Of a DNA stretch of 64,000 nt, positions 49,246-59,764 are shown in pieces. The position numbers and the translations under genes were made by a program. The stretch comes from Candidatus Kapaibacterium sp. (GTDB taxonomy: Bacteria; Bacteroidota; Ignavibacteria; Kapaibacteriales; WFXC01). The notes below the pieces were generated by a model. The model worked only from the letters and a program-made list of their open reading frames with translations. It was not told the origin of the DNA and did not search any database. Each line of letters starts with the position of its first letter. The stretch's first letter is position 1. The stretch lies in assembly GCA_015490805.1 (NCBI GenBank), contig WFXC01000002.1, positions 34,437-98,436 of the forward strand, in the 5' to 3' direction.

Positions 49246-50626
49246 ACGCCTCTGCCGCAGCCTCCATAATCGCCTCACTCAGTGTCGGATGCGGATGAAT
49301 GGTCTTTATGATCGTTTCCGCTGTCGCTTCCAGATTCCGGGCTAAGGTCAGCTCCGCCACCATTTCCGTTACATCAGGTCCGATCATATGGGCGCCCAGT
49401 AGTTCACCGTATTGATCATCAAAGACCAGCTTGACGAACCCCCGCGCTTCGCCGATCCCGTGCGCCTTGCCATTGGCTGTATACGGAAACTTCCCAACTC
49501 GCACCGTGTAGCCCGCTTCTTTCGCCTGCTGTTCGGTCAATCCCACGCTGGCAACCTGCGGCTGACAGTAGGTACAGGCGGGGATGTTCTGGTAATCAAT
49601 GGGATGGACAGATTTGCCAGCAATAAACTCTGCACACAGGATCCCTTCTGCCGATGCTTTATGAGCCAGCCACGGCGCTTTCGCAACATCGCCGATAGCA
49701 AAGATGTTCGGAATGTTGGTCCGCATATACTCATCCACTTTGATCTGTCCCCGTTCAAATTCAACCCCCACCTGTTCCAATCCAATGTTTTCTACATTCC
49801 CCTGCACTCCTATAGCATTCAGCGCATAATCAGCCGTCAGCGTTTGTTGCGTTCCGTCTTTCTTCTCGATCACCACTTCGACGCCGTTGCCCTTGCGGCG
49901 GGCGGAGACAACCCGCGTGCTGGTCAACATCGTAATGCCATACTTCCGAAAATGCCGCGACAACTCCTTGGAAACCTCTGCATCTTCCAGTGGCAAGATC
50001 CGATCCATCAACTCGATCAGGGTCACCTTTGCGCCAAAGGCATTAAAGTAGTAAGCAAATTCCACTCCGATAGCGCCAGCGCCCATAATAATGATAGACT
50101 CTGGCAGAGTATCCAGCAACAATGCCTCTTTGCTGGTCAAAATCCGTTCTCGATCGACTTCGATCCCTGGAATCATTCGCGGGCGAGCACCGGTGGCAAT
50201 GATGATATACCGGGTTTCGATCCGATCGGTCACGCTGCCACCCGCATCCAGCACATCCACCTGCTGCGGTGAGCGGAGCACCCCAAAACCCTGAACGTGG
50301 TGTACCTTGTATTTTTTGAACAGAAATGCCACTCCATTGGACATCCGATCCGCTACTTTCCGGCTGCGGCGGATGACGGCTGGAAAGTCCACCTGATACT
50401 GTTCGATTGCGATGCCGAAGTCCTTCGAATGCTGGAGAAAATGCATATATTCAGCGTTTTTCAGCAACGCTTTGGTAGGAATACAGCCCCAATTCAAGCA
50501 CACGCCACCCAGTCGATCAACTTCCACGCAAATGGTTTTCAACCCCAACTGCGCTGCACGAATTGCCGCAACATAACCGCCGGGACCGGATCCAACGACC
50601 ACAACATCACACGTATGGGTTGTCAT
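49223..50626 (-). CDS. lpdA: Dihydrolipoyl dehydrogenase
   Basis: VVVGSGPGGYVAAIRAAQLGLKT, GGVCLNWGCIPTKALL redox motif, HPHPTLSEAIMEAA. Confidence 0.97.
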   Translation of the reverse strand: MTTHTCDVVVVGSGPGGYVAAIRAAQLGLKTICVEVDRLGGVCLNWGCIPTKALLKNAEYMHFLQHSKDFGIAIEQYQVDFPAVIRRSRKVADRMSNGVAFLFKKYKVHHVQGFGVLRSPQQVDVLDAGGSVTDRIETRYIIIATGARPRMIPGIEVDRERILTSKEALLLDTLPESIIIMGAGAIGVEFAYYFNAFGAKVTLIELMDRILPLEDAEVSKELSRHFRKYGITMLTSTRVVSARRKGNGVEVVIEKKDGTQQTLTADYALNAIGVQGNVENIGLEQVGVEFERGQIKVDEYMRTNIPNIFAIGDVAKAPWLAHKASAEGILCAEFIAGKSVHPIDYQNIPACTYCQPQVASVGLTEQQAKEAGYTVRVGKFPYTANGKAHGIGEARGFVKLVFDDQYGELLGAHMIGPDVTEMVAELTLARNLEATAETIIKTIHPHPTLSEAIMEAAAEAYGESVNF

Positions 50627-50676
50627 CGCTCCACTTCCTTTGTTGTTCTTGCTCTTCGACCACCAGCTACAAACTG

Positions 50677-50684
50677 CAAATATA
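50677..50684 (-). promoter_or_regulatory. TAnnTTTG-type -7 box candidate upstream of lpdA
   Basis: TATATTTG on minus strand, 50 nt upstream of the start. Confidence 0.35.
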
Positions 50685-50847
50685 CGCAGATTTCAATGAG
50701 CTAACAGCAGAGCGCTCAAATGAGATTCGGAAAATGCGTATAGGCAAGCGCATCCTGCACCACAAGATCCGCGCGCCAAAATGAAAGCGGTGGTAGTGCG
50801 TTACTTTACGGTCTTTTCTGTCAACAAAGGGGAAAAGCAGCAGCAGG

Positions 50848-52419
50848 ATGCAGCGAAAACTCAGTGATCAAGAAATTCGCCGGCGAGAGGAGCTGGAAGC
50901 GTTGCGGGCAAAAGGGATCGACCCCTATCCCTACGAATACAATCGAACGCACACCGCAGAGGAAATTCTCACCCGCTATTCCGATGAAGATGCCGATGCC
51001 TTAAAAGATGTCTCCGTTGCCGGGCGTATTATGACCATTCGTCGAATGGGAAAAGCAACTTTCTGCCATATTCAGGATGCAACGGGACGCATTCAACTCT
51101 ACTTCCGCAAAAACGATCTGGGGGAATCGTACGATCTGCTCAAATTGCTGGACATTGGCGACATCATCGGTGCCAGAGGGTTTGTTTTTCGCACGCGAAC
51201 CGGTGAAATCACCGTCCACGTCCAGCAATTTCAGTTGCTGACAAAATCATTGACGGTCCTGCCCATTCCCAAGGAAACGATCGAGGATGGAAAGCGCGTC
51301 GTACACCATCCTTTCCGGGACAAAGAACTCCGTTATCGTCGCCGCTACATCGATCTGATCGTCAACCCTGAAGTTCGGGAAATCTTCCGCAAGCGAGCCG
51401 AAATCATCCGGGTCATTCGCCAGTTCTTCGATGAGCGCGGCTGGCTGGAAGTTGAAACCCCGATTCTGCAACCAATCTACGGCGGCGCTTTTGCCCGTCC
51501 TTTTGTTACCCATCACAATGCACTGGATATCGATTTGTATCTCCGGATCGCAACCGAACTGTACCTCAAGCGCCTGATTGTCGGCGGTTATGAAGGCGTG
51601 TATGAGATTGGCAAAAACTTTCGCAATGAAGGAATGGACCGAATGCACAATCCAGAGTTCACCGCCCTGGAGCTGTACGTTGCCTACAAAGATTACAACT
51701 GGATGATGGAACTGGTTGAACAACTGCTGCTGGAGATCGTGCAAAAGGTTTTTCATACCACAACCCTGAAAATTGGCTCAGACGAAATCGATTTCTCTCC
51801 ACCCTATCGCCGGATCCCTCTGGTCGAAGCAATTGAACAAGCAACCGGAATCAACGTGTTGAGCGCTTCTGAAGACACGCTTCGATCCTCCTTAGAGCAA
51901 CGAGGCATAGAAGTGGAAGAAAGTGCTGGCAAGGGCAAACTGATCGATGAATTGTTCAGCGAATTTGTCCAGCCTACACTAATCCAGCCTACCTTCATCA
52001 TCGACTATCCCATTGAATTGTCCCCACTGGCAAAACGCCATCGCTCCAAGCCCGGATTGACGGAACGATTCGAATTGTTTATCGCCGGCACGGAGCTGGC
52101 AAATGCCTTCTCAGAACTCAATGATCCCATCGATCAACGACAACGCTTCGAAGAGCAGGCACGGCTACGGGCAGGCGGCGACGAAGAGGCAATGGTCATC
52201 GATGAGGATTTCCTCTACGCCTTAGAAGTCGGTATGCCCCCAACGGCGGGTTTAGGCATTGGGATTGATCGACTGGTAATGCTCCTGCTCAATCAGGAAT
52301 CTATTCGGGAAGTGATTCTCTTTCCCCAAATGCGCCCGGATAATCCAGCGCTATCGACTGCAACAACCCAGCAGCAGGAAGCGTCAAGCCCACCCGGGCA
52401 GGAAGTCTCGGAACAATAA
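50848..52419 (+). CDS. lysS: Lysyl-tRNA synthetase (class II)
   Basis: [79 protein letters not shown]. Confidence 0.97.
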   Translation: MQRKLSDQEIRRREELEALRAKGIDPYPYEYNRTHTAEEILTRYSDEDADALKDVSVAGRIMTIRRMGKATFCHIQDATGRIQLYFRKNDLGESYDLLKLLDIGDIIGARGFVFRTRTGEITVHVQQFQLLTKSLTVLPIPKETIEDGKRVVHHPFRDKELRYRRRYIDLIVNPEVREIFRKRAEIIRVIRQFFDERGWLEVETPILQPIYGGAFARPFVTHHNALDIDLYLRIATELYLKRLIVGGYEGVYEIGKNFRNEGMDRMHNPEFTALELYVAYKDYNWMMELVEQLLLEIVQKVFHTTTLKIGSDEIDFSPPYRRIPLVEAIEQATGINVLSASEDTLRSSLEQRGIEVEESAGKGKLIDELFSEFVQPTLIQPTFIIDYPIELSPLAKRHRSKPGLTERFELFIAGTELANAFSELNDPIDQRQRFEEQARLRAGGDEEAMVIDEDFLYALEVGMPPTAGLGIGIDRLVMLLLNQESIREVILFPQMRPDNPALSTATTQQQEASSPPGQEVSEQ

Positions 52420-52436
52420 CAGATGCAGCAACACTG

Positions 52437-55400
52437 ATGTTTCTATCGGAACTGGAACTGGTCGGATTCAAATCCTTTGCAGACAAAACCACTCTTAAAT
52501 TCACCAGTGGCTTGACCGCTATCGTCGGACCCAATGGATGCGGCAAAAGCAACATTGTGGATGCGATCCGGTGGGTCCTGGGTGAGCAGCGCGTCTCGGT
52601 CCTTCGAGCCGATGCGATGCAGAACGTGATTTTTAACGGCAGCCGAACGCGCAAACCATTGAGTATGGCGGAAGTCAGTGTGACATTTGAAAACTCACGA
52701 AATCTCCTCCCAACGGAATATACTGAAGTTCGCATCACGCGCCGCCTTTTCCGGGATGGGGAAAGCCAGTATCTGCTGAACCGTAGCCGGTGCCGATATC
52801 GCGATATTCAGGAACTGTTGATGGATACAGGTATTGGCGCTAATGCGTATTCGGTCATTGAACTGGGAATGATCGACGCCATTCTCAGTGAGCGTCACGA
52901 TGAGCGAAGAAAAATTTTCGACGAAGCTGCGGGAGTGACTCGATACAAACTCCGACGGCGAGAAACGCAGCGTCGGTTAGATGCCCTCCAATCGGACATT
53001 GCGCGCATTCAGGATCTGGTCACGGAGGTTGAACGTTCCGTTCGTTCTCTTTCCCGACAGGCAAAGAAAGCGGAGCGCTACGAACAACTCAAGCAGCAGG
53101 TGCTCCAGCGACTTCAGTGGCTGCTGGTGCACGATTATCAGCGATACCACCAACAACGCCAGCAACTGGAGCGCCAGATTGAAGCACTGCAAGCAGAAAA
53201 GCAGGCAGGAGAAGAAGCGCTGGTTGACCAGGAAATTGCCATCGCAAGCCTGGAAGAAACCCTTCACCGGGCAGAAACCGAGCTGGCACGTGCTCGCGAT
53301 CAACTTGGACAATTACGATCGCAACGCCAGAGTCTGGAAAAAGATCTTCTGGTAACCACCGAGCGGATTGCTGCGCTCCAGCGTTCGCAGGAGCAGTTGG
53401 AAGCGGAAAAGAAACGCATTCATCAGCGCCTCCAATCTTTAACGGAAGAGCTCCAGCAGGTTCAACAGCAGTGTGAGCAACTGGAAGCGGCGGTGCAGCA
53501 AAAGCAGCAGCAGGTCGATGCCGCCAATGCCGCTGCGGTCCAGCAGCGATTGCAACTGGATCAGCAGCGGCGCGAAGTGGAACAACTTCGGCAGCAACAA
53601 CTGGAATTGCTGGAATATCTCAACAAGCTTCAGGCAGAGCAGGAACGGGAAAAAACCCGACTGGAAACTATTGACCGCCGAATCGAAGAAATCCAGCAAT
53701 CGATGCAGGAACAACAGGAACGCCGAGAGCAACTGCTTGCCCAGCTCCGCCAATTGCAGCAGCAACAGCAAAAATCAGCAGCACAAATTGAAGAATTGGA
53801 ATCACAACTCCATCGGGAGGAAGCAAAGAAGGAGCAACTGGAACAGGAGCGACAACACCTGCTGGAACAGATAGGGGAATTACGATCCGAGCTTCGGCAT
53901 ATCGAAGCAGCGCTGGAGTTTCTCCAGAACCTGGCAGTTTCTGCAGAATCTTCCCGATTCCTCCTGGAACATCCCGAATGGGCACGCCGCTATCATCCCA
54001 CTTCCTTCGCCGAGCTTCTACAAGTGCCGGCAATGTATGAAGAAGCGTTCAGCTCTTTGCTGGAGCCGTACTTGCAGATGGTGGTTGTATCAGATGCGGC
54101 AGCGGCAACGGCAGCAATGGCATTACTACGGTCCGAACAAAAAGGTCGAGCATCTTTGCTAGTGCTGGAGCAGATTCCGGCGCAACCGGATCCTCCACCA
54201 CTTCCCGAATTGCCCGGCGTCATTGGCTACGCCAGCGAAATACCAGAAGTCAGCGACCCTCGTCTCCGCTTTGCGCTGCGAGCCCTGCTGGGCACTGCTC
54301 TTATCGCGGAAAATGCGGAGGCAGCGCACGCTTTACTCCGCCAGGGCATTACTCCGATCGTCGCTACGACAAACGGCACCGTGCTTTCCAGCTATGGACT
54401 GCACCGCGGAGGAAGTCGCGAGCCGGCACAAACGGCATTGTTAGGACGGCAGCAAAAAATCCAATCGCTTCAGTACCAACAGAAGCAGCAGCAAGCAGCG
54501 CTGGAAGCGGCACAGCAGCAACTGGCACGCATTGAAAAGGAGCGGCAACAGCTCCGCATCGCCGAGCTTCAGCAGCAACTGCGAACGGCGCAGCAGCAAC
54601 GCAATCAAATTGAACAGGCAATTGCCCGAACGGAATCGCAACTATCCAGCATTGAGCGGATGCTGCAACGACTCCACCAAGAACTGGAAGCTCTGGAAAG
54701 TGATCGCCAGCACGTCCGCCAGCAGACCGAGCGGGACAGCAGTGTTGTGGAACAGGTGCAACGCCGCAAAGTGAAATTAGAGGAAGAACTCGCTGCAGCG
54801 CAGCACGACCTCCACCAGTTCGAAACCGCTGTTGATCAGGCATTGCAAAACCTCAAAGCGCTGGAGGCGGCGCTGGTTGATCTCAAAGCGCAGCTCTCTG
54901 CTGCGCAACTCCGGAAGGACCAACTGGAACGCGAACAACAGCAGCAACAGGAACGCCTGGAGCACATTGAGGTGCAGAAGCAGAAGATGGAACAGGAACA
55001 CCAGCAGTTAATCCTGCAGCGGGAGCAGATACAGCAACAGCTTTCGCAGTTGTCCACCCTGTTATCCAGACACCAGCAGGAACTGGAAGAACAGGAACAG
55101 GAGGTTCAAAAACTCCGCGCCCAGCTTCAGACAAAAATCCGATCGCTGCAAGATGATCAACATCATCTCCAGACGCTCCAGCAAGAGCTCTACGAACGCC
55201 AGCTCCAGTTGCAAACAGTTTCCTCCCGCATCGACCGTCTGGAAGAGCAGGCACAAGAACATTTCGGGGTTTCGGTGTTCCAGCTGGAGCGACCTTCGCT
55301 GACCGAAGAATCGGACATCGATGTTGAAGCCATACGGCAGCAATATCAGGAACTCAAAGCGAAGCTGGAAAACTTCGGTCCTGTCAACCTTTTAGCCTTC

Positions 55401-56018
55401 GAAGAGTATAAAAAGGAAAAAGATCGTCTGGAATTTCTCCACACGCAACTGGCAGATTTGTTAGAAGCAGAGAGAACGCTCAAAACGACGATTCAGGAAA
55501 TCAATCGAACCGCTGTCAAACAGTTTCAGGAAGTGTTTGAACAAATCCGCAAGCGCTTTCAGGAACTATTCCAGTTACTCTTCGAACCGGGCGATCAAGC
55601 GGATATTCTCTTAGAAGGCGATGACCCGCTGGAAGCCCGAATTGAAATTACCGCAAAGCCGCGAGGCAAGCGCCCTCACTCAATCGATATGCTTTCTGCC
55701 GGGGAAAAAACCCTTACCGCAATCGCCCTGCTGTTTGCCATATACTACGTCAAACCCAGTCCGTTCTGCATTCTGGATGAAGTCGATGCTCCCCTGGACG
55801 ATGCGAATATCGACCGTTTTCTGAACCTGCTCCGCGACCTCAACGAACACACACAGTTTATCCTCATCACGCACAACAAAAAAACGATGGAAGCTGCCGA
55901 TGTGCTTTACGGGATCACGATGGGCGAGGACGGCGTATCAACCGTCGTTTCTGTCCGACTGGCGGAAGCTCCAGCACCCGGTGGCAATGGCAGCATAGAA
56001 ACACCGGCACAGCGCTAA
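52437..56018 (+). CDS. smc: Chromosome segregation protein SMC
   Basis: FADKTTLKFTSGLTAIVGPNGCGKSNIVDAIRWVLGEQ Walker A, long Q-rich coiled coil with hinge, LSAGEKTLTAIALLFAIYYVKPSPFCILDEVDAPLDDANI. Confidence 0.98.
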   Translation: MFLSELELVGFKSFADKTTLKFTSGLTAIVGPNGCGKSNIVDAIRWVLGEQRVSVLRADAMQNVIFNGSRTRKPLSMAEVSVTFENSRNLLPTEYTEVRITRRLFRDGESQYLLNRSRCRYRDIQELLMDTGIGANAYSVIELGMIDAILSERHDERRKIFDEAAGVTRYKLRRRETQRRLDALQSDIARIQDLVTEVERSVRSLSRQAKKAERYEQLKQQVLQRLQWLLVHDYQRYHQQRQQLERQIEALQAEKQAGEEALVDQEIAIASLEETLHRAETELARARDQLGQLRSQRQSLEKDLLVTTERIAALQRSQEQLEAEKKRIHQRLQSLTEELQQVQQQCEQLEAAVQQKQQQVDAANAAAVQQRLQLDQQRREVEQLRQQQLELLEYLNKLQAEQEREKTRLETIDRRIEEIQQSMQEQQERREQLLAQLRQLQQQQQKSAAQIEELESQLHREEAKKEQLEQERQHLLEQIGELRSELRHIEAALEFLQNLAVSAESSRFLLEHPEWARRYHPTSFAELLQVPAMYEEAFSSLLEPYLQMVVVSDAAAATAAMALLRSEQKGRASLLVLEQIPAQPDPPPLPELPGVIGYASEIPEVSDPRLRFALRALLGTALIAENAEAAHALLRQGITPIVATTNGTVLSSYGLHRGGSREPAQTALLGRQQKIQSLQYQQKQQQAALEAAQQQLARIEKERQQLRIAELQQQLRTAQQQRNQIEQAIARTESQLSSIERMLQRLHQELEALESDRQHVRQQTERDSSVVEQVQRRKVKLEEELAAAQHDLHQFETAVDQALQNLKALEAALVDLKAQLSAAQLRKDQLEREQQQQQERLEHIEVQKQKMEQEHQQLILQREQIQQQLSQLSTLLSRHQQELEEQEQEVQKLRAQLQTKIRSLQDDQHHLQTLQQELYERQLQLQTVSSRIDRLEEQAQEHFGVSVFQLERPSLTEESDIDVEAIRQQYQELKAKLENFGPVNLLAFEEYKKEKDRLEFLHTQLADLLEAERTLKTTIQEINRTAVKQFQEVFEQIRKRFQELFQLLFEPGDQADILLEGDDPLEARIEITAKPRGKRPHSIDMLSAGEKTLTAIALLFAIYYVKPSPFCILDEVDAPLDDANIDRFLNLLRDLNEHTQFILITHNKKTMEAADVLYGITMGEDGVSTVVSVRLAEAPAPGGNGSIETPAQR

Positions 56019-56123
56019 GTGTCGAACCACCGACGCGATACTACAGCCAGGGCTATTGACTTTTTCTCTCAAAATCCGGAACCAGAACACCTATCACCTG
56101 TGTATAGCATTGTCACAAAGCGC

Positions 56124-57506
56124 TTATTCCAGCAAAAGCAATCGTGCCCCGCTTTGTCCTCTCCACTGCCATCGGAGCACATAGACACCCGATGGTAGCC
56201 AGTGGAGATCGACGGATCGTTTCCAGCCAGCAGCAGGCAGTTGCCATTGATAATGCGCAACGGCTGCGCCGGTGAGGGTATAAATCCCCAAACGTAGGGT
56301 ACTCCCACCCATTTGGTCGCTTCCAGCAGTCAACCAGCGTCCGGACAGCCTCAAAGAGAATGGATCCTCGATGACTGTCTCTGCAACGCTGGTGGGTTCG
56401 CCCCCAAGGGGCCACAGGAAAACGTCGCGCTGCACGCCCACTCCACTTTCAGATTCACCAGTAGCCACCACGCCCTGTGCCGTCCGGGTAACAGCCAACG
56501 CCCGATCGTTGCCATCACCGGGATTGAGAAGCAGGGAATCCAGCAGCGTCCCATCCACCGCAATCTTCCAGAGTGCAGCGTCATAGCCCGTAAATACACT
56601 AAACGTCCACCCGGCAACCCAGAAACTGCCATCAGTGATGGGGGTCATCGCTCTGGCGCCGTCCAGATTCGTCGGTGTGCCATACACGTGTGACCAGAGG
56701 CTATCGCCCTGAGCATTCAGCTTCATCACCCACATATCCGGGATACCATTTCGACCAAACGTCACTGCGGTACCAACGATCCAGATATCTCCGTTCGATG
56801 TGACAGCAACATCATTGAACTCATCCGGCATCACCGCTCCGAACGTCCGATGCCACTCTAAGGTTCCTTCTTTGTCGATTTTTGCCACAAATGCGCCATT
56901 ATCCCTTGTCCCAACCACAACATACCCGCTGTCTGGCGTTTGGGCAAAGGCGGTAGGAACACCGCTGGGCTGGTCATACACCTGAAATTTTTTCTGCGTC
57001 CCCGAAGAATCCAGTGTCAGCAGGAAAAATTTTGAATTGCCGGGATCGACCTGTTCCCAACTGCCAAGCATCACAAAATCGCCATCACTGGTTTGCTGAA
57101 TATCCACCACCTGATCCAGCAATGGGGAGCCATCCCGATAGCTCCAGATGCGGTTGCCTGCGGCATCACATTTCCACACGAAGAAATCCCCCGGCGTGCC
57201 AATGCTGCCTGCACAAAGAAAACCATCAGCCGTCGCAACGACCGCCCGCACCCATCCCGCACTGTCTGACCGATACGTCCAGAGCGTATCTCCCTGCGCA
57301 TCGGTTCTGATGAGCAGAATCTTTCCCAAGAATGTACTGAGTGTATGCGCACCCCCTATGAGAAAACCACCAGCAGGCAGTGCCGCAACAGCATAGCCTG
57401 CTTCCGCATCACCAAAATCATAAAAACGCGCCGGTTCGTTCTCTTGCGCCGACAGCACCGCTGCTCCAGCGATGAACACCATCCACAGCACCCAATATCG
57501 CCGCAT
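56124..57506 (-). CDS. Secreted beta-propeller-like repeat protein with candidate T9SS C-terminal domain
   Basis: Repeats such as DTLWTYRSDSAGWVRAVVATADGFLCAG; terminal LRLGIYTLTGAAVAHYQWQLPAAGWKRSVDLHWLPSGVYVLRWQ. Confidence 0.75.
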   Translation of the reverse strand: MRRYWVLWMVFIAGAAVLSAQENEPARFYDFGDAEAGYAVAALPAGGFLIGGAHTLSTFLGKILLIRTDAQGDTLWTYRSDSAGWVRAVVATADGFLCAGSIGTPGDFFVWKCDAAGNRIWSYRDGSPLLDQVVDIQQTSDGDFVMLGSWEQVDPGNSKFFLLTLDSSGTQKKFQVYDQPSGVPTAFAQTPDSGYVVVGTRDNGAFVAKIDKEGTLEWHRTFGAVMPDEFNDVAVTSNGDIWIVGTAVTFGRNGIPDMWVMKLNAQGDSLWSHVYGTPTNLDGARAMTPITDGSFWVAGWTFSVFTGYDAALWKIAVDGTLLDSLLLNPGDGNDRALAVTRTAQGVVATGESESGVGVQRDVFLWPLGGEPTSVAETVIEDPFSLRLSGRWLTAGSDQMGGSTLRLGIYTLTGAAVAHYQWQLPAAGWKRSVDLHWLPSGVYVLRWQWRGQSGARLLLLE

Positions 57507-57668
57507 CGATGTACTCCTTCTTTGAGACACAAACTTTCTGGATCATTTGGCAGAATAAAGACGAATCAGGGCTGCGAGGTTGACTGCACTCCCTTTCGGA
57601 ACCTGTGATCACCGGGGGCGGCGTGATCCTCCTGGAAGCAGATCACTCCACGTGCCAGTGACAACGGG

Positions 57669-59123
57669 CTACCACCCCACTGGCAGCAATACCCGCCCGG
57701 TGCGACGATTTGTCCGCACAATGCACGGATAGACGCCCGGTGGTAAACTGATCGCTGGAACAGGAAAGACAGAATTTTGCGGTTGCAGTGACAACAGCGG
57801 TTGTCCCGTTAGCGTAAAGAGCTGAAAATTGAGCAAACGCTCGCCCGGCTGTAGCCCTGTTACCCGGCATTCGCCAGCGGTATAGGTGACTGCAATCGGG
57901 GACATTTCCTGCGACACGGTTGGCACGGCACTGAGAATAAGCGGGAAAAGTGCTCCACTACGTCGGATCCCATTAAGTTTGATAAACCGATAATGAAAAG
58001 GTGGAGGATTAGCACTTTTCGGTCGCACTTTCAAATAGGCAAGGACTCCTTCGATGGGAACCTCAGGATCGGGATAGAGATTGCCGGCAGCAATATCACA
58101 ATACGCTTTGTCCGCAAAAATTCGGGCAAAGAATCCCTTTGTTGGCGGAAAGATATTCCCTCGCAGAACGCCGACCACTTCATAATCCTGCTGCACCTGC
58201 TCCCATGACACCCGCGCTGCAACACCCATTGCCATCACGCCTGTGCGTAACTCGATGGGCACCAGTTGCACATCTTCTCCCTCCACCTGTGGATCTGGTT
58301 CCGGCACCGGCCATTCTGCCGTAGGCGTCGCTGGAGTTGCTTTGGAATGTGTCTTCGAGAAATTGGCATAGATCACCAGCACATCGTTAATATCAATGCG
58401 TCCACTACCATCACAATCGGCATAGGTTACCCGCACACTATCCCACGCCAGCGCAGGCTGGGCTGCCCAGATAGTGCTGGCTGGCTTCCGCGGATACCCG
58501 GTGATTCGACTGCCGGGACCACCTTCATCGTAGAACAAGGCAATTATCGTCCCATCGCGGCTATCGACAATCCCATCATTATTGGCATCGCCGGGCCAAA
58601 CGTCGACATAGCTGTGAACGTTGAAAATCGTGGGCGTGCCGGAAAGCCGCACAACGGTGCCACCATTGGCAGCCACAACTGCTTCTGCATTCCGGAAGTT
58701 GAAAACAATGTTCGCATTGTGAATGGCATCAGGAGGAACAATGAAATCGAGCTGCACAACCGCCGGATCAATCAATCCCCCGGCGTTGGGCGGCGTTCCC
58801 AGCATTGCAATGACCGTAACGCTGCCAATCCCCGTAACGTAGTTGGAATTGTCCACAACCACAACATTGCTGGCAGGAAAATCCAGTGCTGTCCAACTGC
58901 CTGCAAACCGCACGTTGCGCGCATCAGTGAACTGGAGTTCAAAGGAAACGGCACTACAATCACTTACCCCTGCAACATCAATTTCTACAGTGAAGGTCTT
59001 CGTTGCTGTCACAAAGTGATCTTTCTCCGGCACCACGCCAACTCGCGATAGGGTAATGGTTTGCGCCAGCAACAGCGGCGTTACTATTATCCACCATCCC
59101 AGCGTATACTGCCATATCCGCAT
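57669..59123 (-). CDS. Secreted cohesin-like/dockerin protein with candidate T9SS C-terminal domain
   Basis: Cohesin-like N-terminus; two dockerin-type Ca loops GDANNDGIVDSRDGTIIALF and ADCDGSGRIDINDVLVIYANF; terminal LFTLTGQPLLSLQ...LPPGVYPCIVRTNRRTG. Confidence 0.75.
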   Translation of the reverse strand: MRIWQYTLGWWIIVTPLLLAQTITLSRVGVVPEKDHFVTATKTFTVEIDVAGVSDCSAVSFELQFTDARNVRFAGSWTALDFPASNVVVVDNSNYVTGIGSVTVIAMLGTPPNAGGLIDPAVVQLDFIVPPDAIHNANIVFNFRNAEAVVAANGGTVVRLSGTPTIFNVHSYVDVWPGDANNDGIVDSRDGTIIALFYDEGGPGSRITGYPRKPASTIWAAQPALAWDSVRVTYADCDGSGRIDINDVLVIYANFSKTHSKATPATPTAEWPVPEPDPQVEGEDVQLVPIELRTGVMAMGVAARVSWEQVQQDYEVVGVLRGNIFPPTKGFFARIFADKAYCDIAAGNLYPDPEVPIEGVLAYLKVRPKSANPPPFHYRFIKLNGIRRSGALFPLILSAVPTVSQEMSPIAVTYTAGECRVTGLQPGERLLNFQLFTLTGQPLLSLQPQNSVFPVPAISLPPGVYPCIVRTNRRTGRVLLPVGW

Positions 59124-59171
59124 TGGATGCTCTGCTCCTTTTGTTGCATTACCTCGCACGCCTGCAAAGCG

Positions 59172-59738
59172 TTATGCTTTGCGGTGATGATCTTTATGCA
59201 ATAACCGTTCCGGGGCTAAGTGATGGAGAATAGCATCCAATACGCCATTGACAAAACTGGTGCTCTTTGCAGTGGAGAATTTTTTCGCCAGTTCAACTGC
59301 TTCGTTGATCGTGACTTCCATTGGAATATCCGGGAAAGCCAGAAACTCCGTAATTCCCATTTTTAAAATCACTCGATCAACGGGGGTCAACCGTTCGTAA
59401 GTCCAATTCTCAGCAAATTGCTCAATAAGTTTCACCACCTGATCACTGCGCTGCACGTACTCTTCAACAAACTGGCGCGCAAATTGAAGTTCTGCATCGC
59501 TCCATTGAATCCGAATATCTGAATCCAGCGCCTCAATTTCTTCAGGGCGAAGGGGACGTCCCGAAGAGGGCGTTGGCGTTTCCATCCGAAAGTTAAAGGG
59601 AAACACATAGGGAAACAATTGCCGCGGATCAGTTCGGGAAATCTCTGCGGCGAAAAATACCTGCAACAATTTCTCCCGCGCTAAGGTCCGCGATCCGGGA
59701 ATAACAGGGGTGGTAATAGAAATCTTCCGGGATGCCAT
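59172..59738 (-). CDS. nusB: Transcription antitermination protein NusB
   Basis: SRTLAREKLLQVFFAAEI, ERLTPVDRVILKMGITEFLAFPDIPMEVTINEAVELAKKFSTAKSTSFVNGVLDAI. Confidence 0.95.
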   Translation of the reverse strand: MASRKISITTPVIPGSRTLAREKLLQVFFAAEISRTDPRQLFPYVFPFNFRMETPTPSSGRPLRPEEIEALDSDIRIQWSDAELQFARQFVEEYVQRSDQVVKLIEQFAENWTYERLTPVDRVILKMGITEFLAFPDIPMEVTINEAVELAKKFSTAKSTSFVNGVLDAILHHLAPERLLHKDHHRKA

Positions 59739-59764
59739 ATTCGTTCTGGAAAACACCTGTCTGG

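Noticed and set aside
49412-50272. 286-aa plus-strand ORF antisense to lpdA
   Set aside because: Shadow ORF with no family-like sequence; the opposite strand carries clear lpdA. The same applies to 30498-31346, 41180-41974, 58266-59051 and 35533-36279.
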